From NCBI GenBank assembly GCA_023382675.1, contig JAHDWN010000005.1, positions 1 through 55,396 on the forward strand: a DNA stretch of 55,396 nucleotides, written 5' to 3'. Below are positions 50,563 to 55,396 of the stretch, in pieces. Under the pieces are notes generated by a model. The model was not told the origin of the DNA. It did no database searches and saw nothing but the letters and a program-made list of their open reading frames with translations. Each line of letters opens with the position of its first letter. Position 1 is the first letter of the stretch. Source of the stretch: Anaerolineae bacterium (GTDB taxonomy: Bacteria; Chloroflexota; Anaerolineae; Aggregatilineales; Phototrophicaceae). The translations under genes and the position numbers were made by a program.

Positions 50563-51873
50563 TTGCGAATCGCTTTTATCCATCCGCCGTTCGAGACGAT
50601 GCCTACCATCTCCGAGCAGCGCTCGACCGCCTCCTTGATGGTGTGGACGACCCAGATCGCGCGGCGGCTGGCGTCTGAACACACCGTCGTCATCTATTCG
50701 CCGGGCGATGCGACTCATCAGGGCACGATCCACGACCAGGGCATCGAATACCGCTATATCGACTGGCACGCGCACACGCGCGAACGGCGCTTCGTCAACG
50801 CCCTTATCAACCTGGAGTATCTCGCCAATTACCCGCGCCGCAAGCGCCCGATCTTCGCCACACGCTGGTACTTCCCACGCTACATCGATCAGATCGCGCG
50901 CGAACTCAGCACCGAGACGTGGGACGTGATCCACGTCACGCATATCCCGCAGTATGCGCCGGTGATCAAGCGTCACAACCCCGGCGCAAAAATCGCGATG
51001 GAAATCCAGGCACTCTGGCTCTCGCAGTTCGATCCGGCGCTCGTGCGCCAGTCTCTGGATGCCACCGACCTGATACTCACGTGCGCCGATTTCGTCACCA
51101 ACGCATTGATCGAAGCGCTGCCGGAGTATGCCAGTCGCGCCCGCACCCTCTACAGCGGCATTGACAGCGAGCGCTTCCTGCTGGCACATACCGAGCGCAC
51201 GCCCGCACCCGCCGATCAGCCGGAAATCCTGTTTGTCGGGCGCATCTCACCGGAAAAAGGCGTCCACGTCCTGATCGAAGCCTTCACCCAGGTGGCAGAA
51301 CGCTACCCGCAGGCCACGCTCAACATCGTCGGCGGCACGAACGCCATTGGCTACCACTTCCTGATCCCGATGGAAGATGACCCCATCGTCCGCGATCTGG
51401 CGCGTTTCTATCACCCGCTCACCAAGCGCGACCGCTATCTGGCGCAGCTCCAGGCGCTGATCCCGCCGCATCTGCGCGAGCGGGTGCATTTTCGCGGAAG
51501 CATCGCCAACCAGCAGGTGCGCGACTACCTGCAACGGGCGACGGTCTTCGCCTTCCCGTCTGTCTGGCAGGAGCCGTTCGGCATATCGCTGATCGAGGGC
51601 ATGGCGAGCGGCGCGCCGGTCGTCGCCACGCGCGGCGGCGGCCCGCTGGAGATCATCGACGACGGCACAAGCGGCCTGCTGGTCGAGCGCAATGATCCGG
51701 GTGCGCTGGCGCAGGCGCTGCTCCACCTGATCGAGCATCCGTCGCTGGCTGGGCAGCTTGGCCGGGCGGCACAGGCACGCATCGAGCACCTGTTCACCTG
51801 GGATCAGTGCGCCGATCAGCTCATGGATTACTACATGACACTGCTGGCCGAGCCAGCACACACACAAATGTGA
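50563..51873 (+). CDS. Family 4 glycosyltransferase
   Basis: 436 residues, GT-B fold, from a TTG start with GGGAG upstream. The N-terminal half has RIAFIHPPFETMPT and an acceptor domain. The C-terminal donor domain has EILFVGRISPEKGVHVLIEA, ATVFAFPSVWQEPFGISLIEGMASGAPVV-type motifs and the EX7E pattern (EPFGISLIE). It transfers a sugar from an activated donor, probably in envelope or glycolipid synthesis; donor and acceptor unknown. The next gene follows after 79 bp. Confidence 0.92.
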   Translation: MRIAFIHPPFETMPTISEQRSTASLMVWTTQIARRLASEHTVVIYSPGDATHQGTIHDQGIEYRYIDWHAHTRERRFVNALINLEYLANYPRRKRPIFATRWYFPRYIDQIARELSTETWDVIHVTHIPQYAPVIKRHNPGAKIAMEIQALWLSQFDPALVRQSLDATDLILTCADFVTNALIEALPEYASRARTLYSGIDSERFLLAHTERTPAPADQPEILFVGRISPEKGVHVLIEAFTQVAERYPQATLNIVGGTNAIGYHFLIPMEDDPIVRDLARFYHPLTKRDRYLAQLQALIPPHLRERVHFRGSIANQQVRDYLQRATVFAFPSVWQEPFGISLIEGMASGAPVVATRGGGPLEIIDDGTSGLLVERNDPGALAQALLHLIEHPSLAGQLGRAAQARIEHLFTWDQCADQLMDYYMTLLAEPAHTQM

Positions 51874-51952
51874 GAGACTGCACCGAACCGCCGAGGCTGG
51901 TCTATAATCAGATCGGTATCGTCCGCACACCCGGAGCCGGAGAGGCGCAACC

Positions 51953-53200
51953 TTGGCAGCAGAGTCGCTTGCATTCATTCGCGAACTTTTGGATAGCGGA
52001 GACCTCAAGCGCGCCGAAGTTCAGATCGCGAAGCTCATGCGCGGCGACCTTGACCCCGCCGCGCAAGCGCAGGCGCACGTGCTGCGCGCGCGGGCGCGGC
52101 TGCTGGGTGCGCGCCCGGAGGATGCGCTCGACGACCTGGAAACGGCAAGCAGCCTGAACGACCATCCGGCTCATGCGGTCGAGATCGCTGTGCTATCGGC
52201 GGATGCGTGGTTCGCGCGCTTCGAACTCGCCAGCGTCGGTTTTGCCGACCGTGCGCACGCCCTGCGCGCCTACGATATGTACAGCGCGATCATCCACGAT
52301 TACCCGGACGACGAGCATCTGGGCTGGGTCTACTACCAGATGGGGCGCATCTGCCTGACCGACGGGCGCACCGACGAGGCGATTGAGTGCTTTCGCTCGG
52401 CGCTGATGTCGCCCAGCCCGCTGCCCGCCCTGACAGCGTTCTGTTTCGAGCGGCTCGGCTTCACGCATTACTACGAACTGCGCAATCCGCGCCGCGCCCG
52501 CGCCTTCCTGGAGAAAGCGATCTTCACCTACCCAGCCAGCGCCGACCCGGTCTGGCTGGCGCGCGTTCACACCCTGCGCAGCCGCATCCTGCGCGAAATG
52601 GGCGACGTGCGCGCGGCACTCGCGGCGGCGGAGCAGGCCATCGCCATCGCCCACGAGTCGGACGAGTCGCGGCTGGCCCTGGCCGACGCCTTCCTGACGG
52701 CGGGCGAGATGACGGCACAGATCGGCGGGCGTGACCGCGATGTCGTCACCTACTTGCAGCAGTTCTTCCAGACCGCGCGCAAGCCGCTCGGCATCGATGT
52801 CACCTGGTCGCGCGCCTACGAGATGTTGGGCAACGCGCATTTCAACCTGGGGCAGCACGGTGCGGCGGGCGCGGCCTACGAGCACGCGCTGCAATACAAC
52901 CCATATCACCCCTGGGAGATCGGCCTGCACTACCAGATCGCACGCAGTTATTATCAGGCGGAGGCCTACGACAAGGCTATCGGCGCGGTCGATACGCTCC
53001 TGCAGGCGGCGCAGAAGGATCACCAGACGATCAGCGATTACCGCATCTTCGACATCCTGGGCAGCGCGCACTTCGCGCTCAAGCATTACCGCGCCGCCGC
53101 CGAAGCCTACGATGCGGCGCTCAAGCTCGCGCCGTCCAGCGCGCCCGATCTCGACAAGATCAAGCGCTATCACCAGTTCGCGCTGGAGTTGCGGGGCTAG
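51953..53200 (+). CDS. TPR-repeat protein
   Basis: 415 residues made almost entirely of helical repeats (AQIAKLMRGDLDPAAQAQAH-like units, YYQMGRICLTDGRTDEAIEC, YEMLGNAHFNLGQHGAAGAA, DILGSAHFALKHYRAAAEAY). TTG start with GAGAGG upstream. No enzyme motif, signal peptide or membrane helix. Probably a cytoplasmic scaffold or adaptor; partner unknown. Confidence 0.82.
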   Translation: MAAESLAFIRELLDSGDLKRAEVQIAKLMRGDLDPAAQAQAHVLRARARLLGARPEDALDDLETASSLNDHPAHAVEIAVLSADAWFARFELASVGFADRAHALRAYDMYSAIIHDYPDDEHLGWVYYQMGRICLTDGRTDEAIECFRSALMSPSPLPALTAFCFERLGFTHYYELRNPRRARAFLEKAIFTYPASADPVWLARVHTLRSRILREMGDVRAALAAAEQAIAIAHESDESRLALADAFLTAGEMTAQIGGRDRDVVTYLQQFFQTARKPLGIDVTWSRAYEMLGNAHFNLGQHGAAGAAYEHALQYNPYHPWEIGLHYQIARSYYQAEAYDKAIGAVDTLLQAAQKDHQTISDYRIFDILGSAHFALKHYRAAAEAYDAALKLAPSSAPDLDKIKRYHQFALELRG

Positions 53201-53230
53201 GCCTCTTTGCGGTTCAAATAGGTGTCTTGT

Positions 53231-53650
53231 ATGAGCAGCGAACTCGTTTTCACGATACTTCCATTCGATCCGTGGGTTACACCAGGCAATGAGGTACGTT
53301 TGCCCATCGATTTGGATGATTTTGCACGTCAGCTTCAAGCCAAATGGCCTGGCTCAGAGATCAAAATTCATAGAAGTGAGGAAGGGCGTATCGCAAGGTT
53401 GTATGTACCGACCAGAACACAGGGGAAATGGAATATTGCAGGGTTTGAGGAAGATTACAGCCAGCTTTACGTGAGCGGCTGGCCTAAATCTACAGCCAAG
53501 GAAATTATTCTTTGGTATCGCCACTATGTTCCAATATGCTATCGACTGTTTCTTGTTACTCCTGAGAACGATCATGCAGTTGAGCTAACCGAAAACATCA
53601 CGCTAGATGACATAGAAGAAATGTATCCCTATCCAGTTTCCGACGAGTAA
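53231..53650 (+). CDS. A+T-rich orphan hypothetical protein
   Basis: About 139 residues from MSSELVF. Soluble and aromatic ([34 protein letters not shown]), with an acidic end. No family recognised. Its base composition is clearly more A+T-rich than the neighbours on both sides, so recent acquisition is likely. The size and acidic, aromatic make-up would suit a small immunity or effector-type protein, but this is a guess. Confidence 0.7.
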   Translation: MSSELVFTILPFDPWVTPGNEVRLPIDLDDFARQLQAKWPGSEIKIHRSEEGRIARLYVPTRTQGKWNIAGFEEDYSQLYVSGWPKSTAKEIILWYRHYVPICYRLFLVTPENDHAVELTENITLDDIEEMYPYPVSDE

Positions 53651-53685
53651 TTCTGCCAACCAGCAAGTTCGAGGACAACGTCTTG

Positions 53686-55041
53686 ATGAAAGTGAGAGTG
53701 ATCGGCGGCGGGCTGGCGGGCACCGAAGCCGCGTGGCAGTTGGCTGAGCGCGGCTGCGAAGTCACGCTCTACGAGATGCGCCCGCAGCGGCAAACCGGCG
53801 CGCACGTGACCGACCGGCTGGCCGAGCTGGTATGCAGCAATTCGTTCGGCAGCAAACTGCCCGACCGCGCCTCTGGCCTGCTCAAAGCCGAATGCCAGCG
53901 GTTAGGCTGCCTGCTGCTCGACATCGCCGACGCGACGGCGCTGCCCGCGGGCGGCGCGCTGGCAGTGGATCGTGAAGCCTTCGCCCAGCGCGTGACCGAG
54001 GCCATCGAAGGCCACGCCAACATCACGCTCGTGCGCGAGGAGATGCCGCGCATCCCCGACACGCCGGCGATCATCGCTTCCGGTCCGCTGACTTCGGATG
54101 CGCTGGCGGCGGCGATCGCGGCGCTCAGCGGGCACGAGTATCTCTACTTCTACGACGCCATCGCCCCGATTGTCACGCTCGACAGCATCAACCTGGACAT
54201 CGCCTTCCGCGCCAGCCGCTACGAACGCGGCGACGAAGATGAGGGCGACTACATCAACTGCCCGCTGAACAAGGCCGAGTACGAGGCGTTTGTCGATGCG
54301 CTGCTGGCCGCCGAGACAATCACGCTCAAAGACTTCGAGCGCGAAGACCCGCACTTCTTCGCCGGCTGCCTGCCGGTCGAGCAGATCGCCGCGCGCGGGC
54401 GCGACTCGCTCGCCTTCGGCCCGATGCGCCCGATTGGCCTGCGCGACCCACGAACGGGCAGGCGCCCCTGGGCGGTCGTCCAGCTCCGGCGCGATAACCT
54501 CGTCGGCACGCTCTACAACCTAGTCGGCTTCCAGACCAATCTCAAATGGGGTGATCAAAAGCGCGTGCTGCAAATGATCCCTGGCCTGGAGCAGGGCGAA
54601 TTCGTCCGCTACGGCATGATGCACCGCAACACCTTCATCAACTCCCCCAGCCTGCTGCGCCCGACGTTGCAGTGGCGCGCACGTGACGATCTGTTCTTCG
54701 CCGGGCAGATCACGGGCGTCGAGGGCTACATGGGCAACGTGGCGACCGGCCTGCTGGCGGGCATCAACCTGGCGCGGCAGCTTGCGGGCGAGCCACCGCT
54801 CACCCTGCCGCCGACGACGATGCTCGGCGCGCTGGTACATTACGTCACTCATGCCGAGGCCAAGCACTTCCAGCCGATGAAGGCCAACTTCGGCATCCTG
54901 CCGCCGCTAGAACCGCACGTCCGCGACAAGCGCCAGCGCTACGCTGCCTATGTCGCGCGGGCGTTGGCCGACCTGGATGCGGTGCTGGCAGGCGCGCACC
55001 TCGTACCACAGTCGCCAGCAGACGATGATAGTGAACACTAG
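53686..55041 (+). CDS. trmFO: tRNA uracil-54 methyltransferase TrmFO
   Basis: 451 residues, full length. FAD motif [20 protein letters not shown], then [50 protein letters not shown]-like [14 protein letters not shown] and [17 protein letters not shown], all typical. It makes 5-methyluridine at position 54 of tRNA using methylenetetrahydrofolate and FAD. An ATG follows an in-frame TTG at 53683. Common in Firmicutes and Chloroflexota, in place of TrmA. Confidence 0.97.
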   Translation: MKVRVIGGGLAGTEAAWQLAERGCEVTLYEMRPQRQTGAHVTDRLAELVCSNSFGSKLPDRASGLLKAECQRLGCLLLDIADATALPAGGALAVDREAFAQRVTEAIEGHANITLVREEMPRIPDTPAIIASGPLTSDALAAAIAALSGHEYLYFYDAIAPIVTLDSINLDIAFRASRYERGDEDEGDYINCPLNKAEYEAFVDALLAAETITLKDFEREDPHFFAGCLPVEQIAARGRDSLAFGPMRPIGLRDPRTGRRPWAVVQLRRDNLVGTLYNLVGFQTNLKWGDQKRVLQMIPGLEQGEFVRYGMMHRNTFINSPSLLRPTLQWRARDDLFFAGQITGVEGYMGNVATGLLAGINLARQLAGEPPLTLPPTTMLGALVHYVTHAEAKHFQPMKANFGILPPLEPHVRDKRQRYAAYVARALADLDAVLAGAHLVPQSPADDDSEH

Positions 55042-55113
55042 GTCACACCTGGGCGATCCACGGACATGTAGCAGCATGACATTCGAACCACACATGCTCA
55101 GGAGGATTTCCGC

Positions 55114-55396
55114 ATGATCGACTCCACCCTGACCGCCCAGCGCTACTACGCCGCGCCCGGCGTCATGACCGATCCAGGCGACTACGCCGCCCAGCTCGAG
55201 CCGCTGCCGCGCGACCTACCCGCTCTCGTGCGCGTCGTCCAGGGGTTGATGCTGCACATCTTCTGGGCGGAGCGCTACGGCTGCAAGCTCGACGAAGCCC
55301 GCCAGAGCGAGGTCAACCTGCGCACCGTGCCGCAGAAGCTCAAGCGCATTTTCGAACTGGATGATCAACCGCTGACGGTCGCGCGCCCGCTCGAAC
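55114..55396 (+). CDS. Partial gene: transglutaminase-domain-like protein N-terminus
   Basis: 94 codons up to the window edge, with a strong AGGAGGA 7 nt before the ATG. It begins MIDSTLTAQRYYAAPGVMTD and continues VRVVQGLMLHIFWAERYGCK, which I associate with bacterial transglutaminase-superfamily proteins. The catalytic part is outside the window, so the call is tentative. Confidence 0.55.
   Translation, partial: MIDSTLTAQRYYAAPGVMTDPGDYAAQLEPLPRDLPALVRVVQGLMLHIFWAERYGCKLDEARQSEVNLRTVPQKLKRIFELDDQPLTVARPLE

Overview
The window is a bacterial chromosome segment with G+C-rich, highly coding DNA and frequent GTG/TTG starts. Its gene content (PlsX-FabF, TrmFO, CUT1 sugar ABC transporter, SmpB, TPR proteins, a RAYT transposase with REP palindromes) is most like a member of the Chloroflexota (Anaerolineae-like). 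That assignment is inference from gene content and style; no rRNA is present.

Layout. (1) 1-2051: the right end of a first integrated element (A), with a small ORF and a large serine recombinase whose 3' end runs antisense into a tRNA-Glu(CTC) gene. (2) 2167-29037: a complete second element (B) of about 26.9 kb, bounded by a 16-bp direct repeat that is the 3' end of tRNA-Arg(TCG). Element B is less G+C-rich than the host. In order it carries a membrane protein and hypothetical genes, a short type II CBASS operon (HNH-SAVED, CD-NTase, E2), an SRAP protein, a PLD-SNF2 translocase with an N6-adenine methyltransferase, a primase with AEP-like and CHC2 parts, an HTH-ParA-RHH partition module with iterated sites, a roughly 1.1-kb non-coding structured region, a RadC-like protein, a HerA/VirD4-type ATPase, a replication-relaxation protein, an XRE-TPR-like regulator, a small ORF and a second serine recombinase. 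Both elements use related recombinases and the same small upstream ORF, and they sit in two tRNA genes that would be only 58 bp apart without element B. (3) 29114-55396: host chromosome.

Most striking observation. Joining the two ends of element B at the 16-bp repeat, as excision would, places the recombinase frame exactly in register with a start-codon-less frame at the other end of the element (2184-2423) that encodes a helix-turn-helix. The integrated recombinase therefore ends in residues read from tRNA antisense, while the circular form is predicted to be 64 residues longer with a C-terminal HTH. Its stop codon would then overlap the Shine-Dalgarno of the next gene, so excision should also link recombinase expression to the left-end operon. 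This predicts a recombinase that changes structure with integration state.

Host region. A smpB operon also encodes a STAND-type ATPase and is preceded by an S41 protease gene, which is divergent from a REC-GAF-histidine kinase gene. Next come a sugar ABC transporter operon, a TPR membrane protein, tRNA-Leu(GAG) with a consensus promoter and terminator, and a three-gene operon of unknown function. An ICMT-like methyltransferase and a VapBC-type pair follow, then a TIR remnant beside a RAYT. The window closes with plsX-fabF, a GT4 glycosyltransferase, a TPR protein, an A+T-rich orphan gene, trmFO and a truncated gene at the edge.
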